Source: Fulvivirga imtechensis AK7
GTDB taxonomy: Bacteria > Bacteroidota > Bacteroidia > Cytophagales > Cyclobacteriaceae
Reading direction: 5' to 3'
Length of the DNA: 64,000 bases
Assembly (NCBI RefSeq): GCF_000331535.1
Contig: NZ_AMZN01000027.1
Span: forward strand, 1-64,000
This document shows, one piece after another, positions 17,811 through 26,387 of this stretch. Below the pieces are notes generated by a model. The model was not told where the DNA came from and ran no database searches. It saw only the letters and a program-made list of their open reading frames with translations. A program made the position numbers and the translations under genes. Position 1 is the first letter of the stretch, and each line of letters begins with the position of its first letter.

Positions 17811-20800
17811 ATGAGTACGATTATCAATAACTACCCCGTATTTGAAGACAGTCAGGTGCTGACCAGCGGTCAGTTGAACCAGATGATAAAATACCTGGAC
17901 CAACAAAACAGACTTACCAGGGTGTCCCTCATAGGTATGGGCATAGTCTGTGGCATGAAAGTAAGCTGCGAGACGGTGGACTCGAAGACCACACTTACAA
18001 TCTCCAAAGGGGTGGGCGTCACCTCAGAGGGCTTTCTCATCGGCATCGGTGACTGCCCCACCACCAGGTACCGTGAATACAATATGCCTGACACGGTCAG
18101 CTACCCACCCTTCGAGCATGAAGACCTGAAACTATACGAGTTGTTGACTGAAACAGCAATCACCAAACCGGAGGAAGTGATCACCGACCTGGATGAAACC
18201 TTTCTTAGCGATAAAGTGGTGCTCCTGTACCTGGAGTGCTTTGATAAAGACCTGAAATCATGCCTGGGCAAAAGCTGCGATGAACTGGGTATAGACAGGA
18301 TATTCACTTTACGAAAGCTACTCATTACCAAAGAGCAGCTCGAAGACCTGGTATGGCCTGAAACTGAAGGAGGTAAGTCAGATGCTTCTTACCCCGACAA
18401 ACACCTGCTGCCGCCATACCTGTGGACGCGGCCGCTGATGGATACCGATGTCGACAACTACTATGAAATGGGCGTCCGCTACCTGAGCGCCCTTACCTCA
18501 GATACTTTTCTGCCTATGTTGGCGCAGACATATGATGTTTATGAGCCCCTCCTGGCTAAGGTCTATGAGGAAAACCCCTTTACCTCTGCCATTGTCGCAG
18601 ACAAGATCGAGGAGATTACTGCCTATGTAGAGGAATTTCTTGCCATGGAAGAGCCTATCTATGGTGTTCAGTACATCTATGACTTCGTGAAAGACCTCAG
18701 TCTGGCTTATAACGAGTTCAGAGATGTTTCTTACCACCTTTCCTCAGTTTGCTGTCCCGATATGGATCGTTTTCCCAAGCACCTGATGCTGGGAGAAGCC
18801 TGTGGCGGGGAAGAAGATATTTGTGTGCCTTTAAAATACAGAAATGAATTTGTCGGATCGCCCGTTTTGAGCCAGCAGCACGACCTGGTGGAAAAGGTGA
18901 GCTTTTTACATAAGAGAATGGTACTGATGATCGAGAGCCTGGACCTCGACCGGTTACGAAAACCCGAAGAGTGGCCGCTGAAAATAACTCCTTCCTGTGA
19001 AAAGAAGGGTACACTTTCACAACGTACCATCCCCATCTACTACGACACCAAAAAGGAAAGTGCCTATGAAAACCTGGGCACGCTGGAAAATACCTGGAAT
19101 TATGAAATCTATAGGAGATGCTATGATTCCGACTATCCGAAGCAATTGTCATATGATAATCATGAGTTTGACAAAGACCCTGAGCATCCCATCACTACGC
19201 CACTCGCATTTGAGCTCGATCAGTTTAACTTTTTGAGAATAGAAGGCATACTTGCCAAGCCAGTAGAGGAGGTGAAAAAGAAAATATTGGATGCTAAGAC
19301 CAAATGGAACCTGTCTTTCGATGTGAAGGCCGTTTACTTTGGGGACCTTCTCGAGGAAAAAGCCATACCAGACTGCCTGATAGCTGACCTGCAGCCGGAT
19401 TATGCTATCTGGAGAAATAAGCTGTTATTGATATTGAATAATATAGTTAGAGCCAATAAGTCTGCTGAGGATGTGATACTGAGTAGAGAAGATTACGGTG
19501 AAGTATTTGAGATTACCCATCGGAAAGCAGCTTCCAGTACTTCCGGAACTAAATATTCTTCAGCATCTGCAAACTTCTTCAATATGCAGTTTTCCGAGAT
19601 GTCTGATGAAGGGAAATTCGATTTTAATCACTTAAGCCGCAAGGTGTTTGACGCTGAAATTCGACTGGCAGATATTTCTAAACGTGCTAAGGCCAAGAAA
19701 TCAGCTTCATTTACCTCCAAGGAAGATACTTCCATCAGAGGATTGTTTGCTGATCTTAATAATTGCCTGCTCGGACTAATCAAAGCCATGCCGGAAGATT
19801 TTAAAAATTTTTCAATGGCTGAATGGCTGGACAAGTACAAATGTGTTTTGAATGTTTACATCAGGCTGATGAGATTTTGGAGTACCTATGCAGTCAGCAA
19901 TGTACTGATGATACGCATGATGGTCATATTATTGATCATGTGTATGCTTTTTGATGTAATCAAGTTCTTTGCTATCTACCCATACATTACCATCCGCACA
20001 TTATATGATGCTCTTCAGGAGCGAATCGATCAGTTGGCTGCTTCCCTGGAATTTCCAAACTTTCTGAAGCACCATCCGGGTATGGGCCATAAAGCCGGAG
20101 TGTCTCCCGGCGATACTTTTATCCTGGTGTACCAGTCTGCCTTTAAGAAATACGGAAAAGCTGATGAAAAGACCCGGGCACTGCTTGAAAGACTGGAAGA
20201 AATACCGCTGCTAGGAAATCAGGAGCAGAAACTACAGGTGAAGGAGCCAGGCTCAGAACAGTTGGCTAAAGTATTCCAGGAGATGTACGGCAAGGTAGTG
20301 GCCGACTTTACCTTGCCCTTTATTTGCTGCGATGAATGTGGTAATCTTCCTCATACTCCATTACCACTCGATCCGCTTGTGTTGCCGATTTGTGGTATTA
20401 TTGGCTTTGCCGATCAGAAGTTTGCCAGCTATAGACCGCTTTCCAAAAAGGTATTGAACAACCTTTATGACCCGGCGGTGTACAAGGTGTCGCTCCTGTC
20501 AGACCCTAAATTGGGCACTGCCGAACTCACCGAAGCCAGCTACCTTCCTGATCCTGCAAAAGTGAGCCAGGTACTGAACTATACCGTTAATCCTGAGCTG
20601 GTTGAGCAGGAGAAAAAGGTAAATGATAGCTACATCTTTATTGATGAATTTGAATATCAGGTTACAGATGCTTCAAGAAATGGAGAGGTAATAGGTAAAG
20701 ATGTAATCACCATTTTCATCCCAGTGGTCAGGGAGGAACAGGCATCGGTAGCAGGTAAAGTCACAGCTACGGATGCTGCCGGTAACCAGGTGAATGTTTA

Positions 20801-22073
20801 TGAGGCTACCGTGTCTGTGGTGGGAACTTCTTTGACTGCCACCACGCGGGATGACGGTACCTATGAACTCCAAATGGTACCTGTGGCAAACCTGGAAATG
20901 ATGGCTTTACATCCGAAATTTGGAGAAGCTCGACAAAAAGTCACTATTGTTAACGGGGAAAATAAAGTTGATTTCCACCTACAGCCGCAAGTAAGCTTCG
21001 GTGTTCTGACCGGTACGGTTTTGGTAAAAACAGACAAAGGTAACCAACCCATTCCGGGAGTGGTGGTGAGTATTGATGAGTTGGGAAAGCAGGTTGTAAC
21101 TAACAACGTGGGAGAATACAGGTTCACGGAAGTGCCATATGGCACCTTTAAGGTTCGTGCTCAGTATGGAGATTTTCAACAAGTGGTTACAGCAAATATT
21201 AATCAACCCAACAATGTAGCCAACATTGTATTCGAACTGAATAGTAGGACAGGAATTATCAAGGGAAATGTCCGGGGAATAACTGCGACCAATAAAGAGA
21301 TACTGCTACCGGGTACGATTATAGAAGTATACGGCAGTGAAACCTTTAAAAAGAGGAGCGGGATGCCGCAATACACTGGTGAGGTACAAAAAGACGGTTC
21401 ATTTTCGATTGAAGGAATATCGCCCGGAAAGTATTTGGTAAAAGCGTCTCATAGCGGCTACTACTCCGAAGAGCAGGCCATTGATATCAAAAGCCGAGAT
21501 ACCCAATCAGCGAATTTTATCATCAGAGCTACCCCGAAAATAGATATCAAATACGATCGCATGTATAAGAGCCATGAAATTGCCCCGGATACCCCGGAAG
21601 CTAAAAAGATACAGGATTACTATTCTTCCCGAATGGGCAATTACAAACGCGAAGCGGAGAGAATAGAGGAGCAGCTTGGAGGCAGTGAAGTGACAGCGGT
21701 AAATAAAGCCAACAATGCTATCCGGGAGTTTTCCGATGCCAAAGATATCAGTGTGGTCAAATTGAATAACGACTACAACGGCATCCGTAATGAGTTGGTG
21801 AAAGGGTGGAAGGAGAGCTCCGGCCAGCAAAAGGAATTGTACGCAGAAGCATTGCAAAACCTGACTAATGCCTACCTGGACAGGCTAGCCTTTATTCAGC
21901 CTGAAAAATTGACAGACACGAGTAAGGATTTATTAAAAGAAACGGGTTCTATTATCAATGACAATGAAGATCTGAACGTGAAGGAGGCGGTGCAGAATTG
22001 GTTGAAAACTTCAGAAGGGTATGTGACCAATGATTATCGGGCGAATGTAAAACGATTTATGAATATTAAGTAG
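17811..22073 (+). CDS. 1420-aa eCIS protein with hydrophobic segment and carboxypeptidase-regulatory-like repeats
   Basis: I cannot name this protein from a characterised homolog. An alternative GTG start lies one codon earlier. The N-terminal 600 residues are soluble and conserved-looking (DSQVLTSGQLNQMIKYLDQQNRL); a strongly hydrophobic stretch lies at about 684-725 (VLMIRMMVILLIMCMLFDV). Three tandem carboxypeptidase-regulatory-like beta domains follow at about 985-1240 (GTSLTATTRDDGTYELQ, KQVVTNNVGEYRFTEVPYG, GEVQKDGSFSIEGISPGKY), and the end is helical. In this operon position a fibre, trunk or cell-attachment role is plausible. The stop TAG is also the first three bases of a repeat element. 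Confidence 0.75.
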   Translation: MSTIINNYPVFEDSQVLTSGQLNQMIKYLDQQNRLTRVSLIGMGIVCGMKVSCETVDSKTTLTISKGVGVTSEGFLIGIGDCPTTRYREYNMPDTVSYPPFEHEDLKLYELLTETAITKPEEVITDLDETFLSDKVVLLYLECFDKDLKSCLGKSCDELGIDRIFTLRKLLITKEQLEDLVWPETEGGKSDASYPDKHLLPPYLWTRPLMDTDVDNYYEMGVRYLSALTSDTFLPMLAQTYDVYEPLLAKVYEENPFTSAIVADKIEEITAYVEEFLAMEEPIYGVQYIYDFVKDLSLAYNEFRDVSYHLSSVCCPDMDRFPKHLMLGEACGGEEDICVPLKYRNEFVGSPVLSQQHDLVEKVSFLHKRMVLMIESLDLDRLRKPEEWPLKITPSCEKKGTLSQRTIPIYYDTKKESAYENLGTLENTWNYEIYRRCYDSDYPKQLSYDNHEFDKDPEHPITTPLAFELDQFNFLRIEGILAKPVEEVKKKILDAKTKWNLSFDVKAVYFGDLLEEKAIPDCLIADLQPDYAIWRNKLLLILNNIVRANKSAEDVILSREDYGEVFEITHRKAASSTSGTKYSSASANFFNMQFSEMSDEGKFDFNHLSRKVFDAEIRLADISKRAKAKKSASFTSKEDTSIRGLFADLNNCLLGLIKAMPEDFKNFSMAEWLDKYKCVLNVYIRLMRFWSTYAVSNVLMIRMMVILLIMCMLFDVIKFFAIYPYITIRTLYDALQERIDQLAASLEFPNFLKHHPGMGHKAGVSPGDTFILVYQSAFKKYGKADEKTRALLERLEEIPLLGNQEQKLQVKEPGSEQLAKVFQEMYGKVVADFTLPFICCDECGNLPHTPLPLDPLVLPICGIIGFADQKFASYRPLSKKVLNNLYDPAVYKVSLLSDPKLGTAELTEASYLPDPAKVSQVLNYTVNPELVEQEKKVNDSYIFIDEFEYQVTDASRNGEVIGKDVITIFIPVVREEQASVAGKVTATDAAGNQVNVYEATVSVVGTSLTATTRDDGTYELQMVPVANLEMMALHPKFGEARQKVTIVNGENKVDFHLQPQVSFGVLTGTVLVKTDKGNQPIPGVVVSIDELGKQVVTNNVGEYRFTEVPYGTFKVRAQYGDFQQVVTANINQPNNVANIVFELNSRTGIIKGNVRGITATNKEILLPGTIIEVYGSETFKKRSGMPQYTGEVQKDGSFSIEGISPGKYLVKASHSGYYSEEQAIDIKSRDTQSANFIIRATPKIDIKYDRMYKSHEIAPDTPEAKKIQDYYSSRMGNYKREAERIEEQLGGSEVTAVNKANNAIREFSDAKDISVVKLNNDYNGIRNELVKGWKESSGQQKELYAEALQNLTNAYLDRLAFIQPEKLTDTSKDLLKETGSIINDNEDLNVKEAVQNWLKTSEGYVTNDYRANVKRFMNIK

Positions 22074-22225
22074 TGTCTCTAAGAAAACTCTTGTCGTCAT
22101 CGCGCCTGTCCCGGGCTTGCCACGGGGAGAATCGAAGCGATCCCCTCTTAATGCACACCAAAAAGGGGGATTGCCGCACTTCGTTCGCAATGACGATAAG
22201 TGGTGAGTTTTCTTAAAGACACATA
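22071..22225. repeat. MITE-like repeat, copy 2, overlapping a stop codon in the eCIS operon
   Basis: Ends are TAGTGTCTCTAAGAAAACTC and GAGTTTTCTTAAAGACACATAG. The TAG of the left end serves as the stop codon of the 1420-aa gene. The interior is different from the other copies and is itself a palindrome (GTCGTCATCGCG against CGCAATGACGAT), so this looks like a nested or chimeric element. It separates the baseplate genes from the tape-measure gene. A second partial end, AGAGTTTTCTTAAAT, follows directly at 22225-22239. Confidence 0.7.
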
Positions 22226-22242
22226 GAGTTTTCTTAAATATT

Positions 22243-23862
22243 ATGGCTTCAGGAAAGCACATCATTCACAGGCAGCTTATCGACATCAAAGTAGCCGATA
22301 AAGCTGAAGCACAGCGGTGGCAGAATGAGTTTTCTGCTTACTACAAAAGTGCTGTACTACAGGCTTTGGAGCGTGCCTGTGATGAGCTGTGCCCTGAAAA
22401 TGAGCATATCCGTATCAACAAGCTTGAAATTGACATTGGAAAGATCAGCCGGGGTAAACTTCGCCCGGAACTGACGCGGGATCTGGTCAGAAAGTTTCAA
22501 GAGGAGATACTAAAGGTGGCTTCTGAAAAGCTCTATCTGGTCAGTCAGGTTACAACCAGTGCAAAATCAGGTGTACCTGAGGGTGTAGCGACTATTTCCG
22601 GGAAAACCGCTTCATTGTACGATACGGTAATCTACTATCTAGAGTATGGTATGCTGCCCTGGTGGGCCTCAGCAAAGGGCTTCAATATTCATAAAAGCAT
22701 TGACCAACTGATTGCGGGAAATGCCGGAAGCCTTCCTGAAGAGCAGTTTTTCAATAAATTAAGATCACTATTGATCCGGCAACACTGTCAGTTGAGGGTC
22801 ATTGATGTCTGTACCACTCAACAATTGAACCGTTGCTTTGATCCCCGGAACGACCATTCGCTGCTAAAGTTCTACAAGGATTTCGAAAAACTGACCAGTA
22901 GAAAAGACGTGAAATATACGTTCTTCAAAAATGTGCTGGCCAATGCTACTCTGGTTGCTCCGGGTGCAGGGTTTGTTATTGATAAGGAAAAAGCGGTTTT
23001 AAATGCTTTGCGGGAATCAGGTTATACGGTTGAACAGAAATTACCAACTCTGCTGTCACTGATACAGGAAAAAACGGGATTAAAAAGCTCCTTAGCGCGC
23101 CTGATCGATAAACTCGTGAAAGAAAAAGGACAGTCGGCAAGTGCTATCAAAAACGAAGAAAAAGAGTGGGAAAGTGGAAAACTGAATAAAGAAAAAATTG
23201 ATCCTTTGAAACGCCCTGTTAGTGATAATGATCACGCTGATCCGTCAATTTCAAATGACAAAGCAAAGTTGCCGGCTCATCGGGATCCTCGTGAATTGAA
23301 GGGTAAAGGATTACAGGCGGTCAACAAAGACCGGTCACAACCGCAACCCTCTCTCCCTTCTGACGATGCAATCGAGATCGCTAATGCCGGTGCTGTCTTG
23401 CTCTGGCCTTACCTTCAAATGTTTTATAAAGAACTGGGATTGGTTGAAAGGGGAGCATTTGTTAATGAAGAGTGTCAGGTGCGGGCCGTGCAATTGCTGC
23501 ATCATCTGGTCAGTGGCGAAACGGAAGCTGAAGAGCACCAATGGTTGCTATTCAAACTGTTGTGCGGCATGCAGCCAACAGATTTTGTACCCACAGCGTT
23601 TGAGTTGTCTGAGCCAGAGCAACAGGAATGCAACAATTTGCTGAGATCGGTGATCAGAAACTGGGCCGTGCTCAAGAATACCTCCTCTGAGGGACTGCAA
23701 AGCAGCTTTTTGCGCAGACCAGGCCTGCTGAAGCGGGATTACAATGGTTGGATAGTCCATATTGAAAGGATAGCAATAGACGTGCTGTTGGACAGATTAA
23801 CGTGGCCAATCTCCGTGATCAGGCTGCCGTGGAATGAAAAAGCAATACATGTAAAATGGTAA
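22243..23862 (+). CDS. Contractile injection system tape-measure protein (CIS_TMP family)
   Basis: The 539-aa protein begins HIIHRQLIDIKVADKAEAQ and continues with ALERACDELCPENEHIRINKLEIDIGKI, the signature of the CIS tape-measure family of Bacteroidota (the Pvc14 position). Tape-measure proteins set tube length and occupy the lumen during assembly. The middle (residues about 300-370) is a charged, Lys/Asp-rich linker, and the C-terminal part carries an LWPYLQMFYKELG segment. It follows a repeat element; its last 7 bases overlap the ATPase gene, so the two are translationally coupled. Confidence 0.88.
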   Translation: MASGKHIIHRQLIDIKVADKAEAQRWQNEFSAYYKSAVLQALERACDELCPENEHIRINKLEIDIGKISRGKLRPELTRDLVRKFQEEILKVASEKLYLVSQVTTSAKSGVPEGVATISGKTASLYDTVIYYLEYGMLPWWASAKGFNIHKSIDQLIAGNAGSLPEEQFFNKLRSLLIRQHCQLRVIDVCTTQQLNRCFDPRNDHSLLKFYKDFEKLTSRKDVKYTFFKNVLANATLVAPGAGFVIDKEKAVLNALRESGYTVEQKLPTLLSLIQEKTGLKSSLARLIDKLVKEKGQSASAIKNEEKEWESGKLNKEKIDPLKRPVSDNDHADPSISNDKAKLPAHRDPRELKGKGLQAVNKDRSQPQPSLPSDDAIEIANAGAVLLWPYLQMFYKELGLVERGAFVNEECQVRAVQLLHHLVSGETEAEEHQWLLFKLLCGMQPTDFVPTAFELSEPEQQECNNLLRSVIRNWAVLKNTSSEGLQSSFLRRPGLLKRDYNGWIVHIERIAIDVLLDRLTWPISVIRLPWNEKAIHVKW

Positions 23863-25208
23863 ACGAAGTACTGAAATCTAATGCGAAGGACCTGCAGCGG
23901 GAGCTGGAGTGGTTTAAGGAAATACTCAAAACCCGGTCGATGCTTAATGCAAAACAGGCCTGTGACTATGAGGATGTGTATGACATTATGCCTCCTCACC
24001 TCAACGGCAGCAACTCTGAATATGCTAAGTTCATCAATAAGCACAAGTTGGGGTTTGAAGAGCGTTTTTTACTGATACTTTCCCTTACACCTCATATAAA
24101 ACCTGAGCTGCTGGATATATTCCTGGTAAAGAATGAAAATACCAACCAGATCTATACGGAGTTCGGAGGACGGAAAGGCAATACGCATCTGGGATTTCTG
24201 CCCACAGGCGAAACGGCCATGTTCATCCTGGCCGGCAGTGATCTTGAAAAAAGATTTTCCCTGCAGCGGGTCTTTGATGGTTCACAACTATTGGCAAAAG
24301 AAAGCATCCTATGGCTCGAGGAAACGGAAAAGGGAGAACCGGCCTTAAGTGGCGCCCTTATCATCTCACGTGAAGTACTGGACCTGTTCACATTAGGAGA
24401 AGACAGAAAGCCCGGGTTCAGCGCTGAGTTTCCCGCTAAACTGCTCAGCACAAAAATGGAGTGGTCGGATGTAGTGCTCACCCCACAGGCTGAGGAGCAG
24501 CTTATCGAAATTGAAAATTGGATTGAGCATCATGAAGTGCTACTGAACCAGTGGAACATGAGCAGGATGGTGAAGCCCGGGTACAGAACCTTGTTTTACG
24601 GCCCCCCGGGGACCGGAAAAACCCTCACAGCAGCGTTGCTGGGTAAAAAAACGGGGAGAGATGTGTACCGCATCGACCTGTCTCAGATGGTGTCCAAATA
24701 TATCGGTCAGACGGAGAAGAACCTTGCTAAGGTGTTTGATCGTGCTGAGAATAAAGAATGGATACTGTTCTTCGATGAAGCCGATGCCCTGTTCGGCAAC
24801 CGCACCAGCACGAAAGATGCTCATGACCGCTATGCCAACCAGCAGGTGTCCTACCTGCTCCAGCGTATCGAAGACTACAATGGATTAGTAATACTGGCCT
24901 CCAACCTTAAAAGCAATATCGATGAGGCGTTTATGAGGAGGTTCCAGTCGATGATCCACTTTCCGTTACCCGGCAAAGACGAACGCTATCTGTTATGGAA
25001 AAATGGATTTTCAAAGTCAGCTAGTCTGGGAGAAAATGTAGACCTGAAAGATATAGCGGAAAAGTATGAGATCTCCGGAGGGGTGATCATCAATGTGATA
25101 CAGCATTGCTCGCTAAAGGCCATCAGCCGGCAGAGCAATGAAATACACCTGCAGGATATTGTGGCTGGAGTGAAGAGAGAGTATGGTAAGAGTAGGAGAA
25201 CTTTTTAA
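23856..25208 (+). CDS. AAA+ ATPase of the eCIS (Afp15/Pvc15-like)
   Basis: The 450-aa product has a classical AAA+ module: Walker A GPPGTGKT at about residues 249-256, Walker B ILFFDEADALFG at about 304-315, and sensor/arginine-finger region VILASNLKSNIDEAFMRRF. The N-terminal 200 residues form an eCIS-specific domain. Afp15/Pvc15 ATPases are conserved in this system but are absent from the mature particle; they are thought to help assembly or loading of cargo into the tube. It is the last structural-arm gene, 11 bases before the first DUF4157 cargo gene. Confidence 0.93.
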   Translation: MVNEVLKSNAKDLQRELEWFKEILKTRSMLNAKQACDYEDVYDIMPPHLNGSNSEYAKFINKHKLGFEERFLLILSLTPHIKPELLDIFLVKNENTNQIYTEFGGRKGNTHLGFLPTGETAMFILAGSDLEKRFSLQRVFDGSQLLAKESILWLEETEKGEPALSGALIISREVLDLFTLGEDRKPGFSAEFPAKLLSTKMEWSDVVLTPQAEEQLIEIENWIEHHEVLLNQWNMSRMVKPGYRTLFYGPPGTGKTLTAALLGKKTGRDVYRIDLSQMVSKYIGQTEKNLAKVFDRAENKEWILFFDEADALFGNRTSTKDAHDRYANQQVSYLLQRIEDYNGLVILASNLKSNIDEAFMRRFQSMIHFPLPGKDERYLLWKNGFSKSASLGENVDLKDIAEKYEISGGVIINVIQHCSLKAISRQSNEIHLQDIVAGVKREYGKSRRTF

Positions 25209-25219
25209 TGGTTTAAATT

Positions 25220-26356
25220 ATGCTACAATTAGCTACTACACGAGAAAATTTTATCCAACGCAGGCTGGAGATTGGCCAGCCGGATGATAAATATGAAAAG
25301 GAAGCAGATGCCGTTGCGGATAGAGTTATGCGTATGCCCTCATCCCGGAGTTTTCAAATGACGTCTGGCACGCAAAGCCCGGGTATACAGATGAAATGTG
25401 CCAAATGTGAAGAGGAGGAAAAGCTACAGATGAAGCCCATGAGTAAAGGCGGAGATTTTTTGCAAATGAAGTCAGCCAATAAAGTAATGACTGCTTCTGA
25501 GGGGTTGAGGGGAATGGTGAACAGTAGTAAAGGATCGGGACAGTCTTTGCCTGAAGGGGTAAACAATGAAATGAGCGGTAAAATGGGTGCTGATTTCAGT
25601 AAAGTGAAAGTCCACACCGATAGCAATGCGATACAAATGAGCAGGGAGCTGGGAGCACAGGCGTTTACCTATGGCAGTGATATCTATTTTGATCAGGGAA
25701 AATACGACCCCGGAAGTTCTGCAGGAAAACATTTGTTGGCACATGAGCTGACACATGTCGTGCAGCAGAATGATACTATTCAAAGAAGCTGTCATGATGG
25801 AAATTGTGACTCCTGTGCAGGAGGGGTAAAGGATTTTTGGGTAACTTTCTTTTTTAGGGTCCGGGCAACACGAAGGGTAATGTCAACGCTACGGACTATG
25901 ATCAATGAGGCAAAAAGGATTTTGGCGGATTGCTGCCTGAATTTAAAAGCTGATTTTAACTGGGATCTACTAGGTGGAGACAGGGATGTGGATCCTTTTA
26001 CTATGAATCCTGACGGAACATGGCACTATAACCCTTCTGTTACTGATGTGGGCGAGTCCAACGCCTTTGCATCTGCCAGAGGTGTTCCCATTTTGGTAGT
26101 GGACAATGTGCAGAAATCGGGAGGCGGCATTACTGTTGGCTCTGCTTTTGATACTGCCTACACAGGAGTGGAATATTTTGTGTTAGCTGTCAATCAGATC
26201 AATTCTAATCCAAACTGTAACCATTTAGCTCATGAATTATGGCATGTAGGAAGTGATACCGGCAGGCACAATGCCGCTGCAGATGGTTCTTTGGCTGCTT
26301 GTACCGGCAATGATGTATCACCGGGTTACTGCTCCGGGTTAAGAGCTATGGTTTGA
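25220..26356 (+). CDS. DUF4157 (eCIS-core) cargo protein with a second HExxH motif
   Basis: A 378-aa putative effector. The N-terminal part has LEIGQPDDKYEKEADAVADR, a Cys-rich motif (MKCAKCEEEEKLQMKP, residues about 57-72) and the DUF4157 domain (about 110-185) ending in HLLAHELTHVVQQ. DUF4157 proteins are the best known cargo-associated family of eCIS. The C-terminal 190 residues are unrelated to the neighbours and contain HLAHELWHVGSDTGRHN (HELWH at 338-342), suggesting a zinc peptidase toxin. Cysteines are numerous after residue 190 (CHDGNCDSC). The start context TTTAAATTATG is shared with the gene at 28344. Confidence 0.85.
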   Translation: MLQLATTRENFIQRRLEIGQPDDKYEKEADAVADRVMRMPSSRSFQMTSGTQSPGIQMKCAKCEEEEKLQMKPMSKGGDFLQMKSANKVMTASEGLRGMVNSSKGSGQSLPEGVNNEMSGKMGADFSKVKVHTDSNAIQMSRELGAQAFTYGSDIYFDQGKYDPGSSAGKHLLAHELTHVVQQNDTIQRSCHDGNCDSCAGGVKDFWVTFFFRVRATRRVMSTLRTMINEAKRILADCCLNLKADFNWDLLGGDRDVDPFTMNPDGTWHYNPSVTDVGESNAFASARGVPILVVDNVQKSGGGITVGSAFDTAYTGVEYFVLAVNQINSNPNCNHLAHELWHVGSDTGRHNAAADGSLAACTGNDVSPGYCSGLRAMV

Positions 26357-26387
26357 GAAGCCTTAGTGTAGGTAAAAATATAAAGGT

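Noticed and set aside
380-25208. Prophage or classical type VI secretion system
   Set aside because: There are no capsid, portal, terminase or integrase genes, and no TssJ, TssL, TssM or ClpV. The Pvc15-type ATPase, the tape-measure family and DUF4157 cargo fit an eCIS.
25220-26356. Metzincin assignment for the HELWH motif
   Set aside because: The expected HExxHxxGxxH spacing is not met; the next His is two positions too far.
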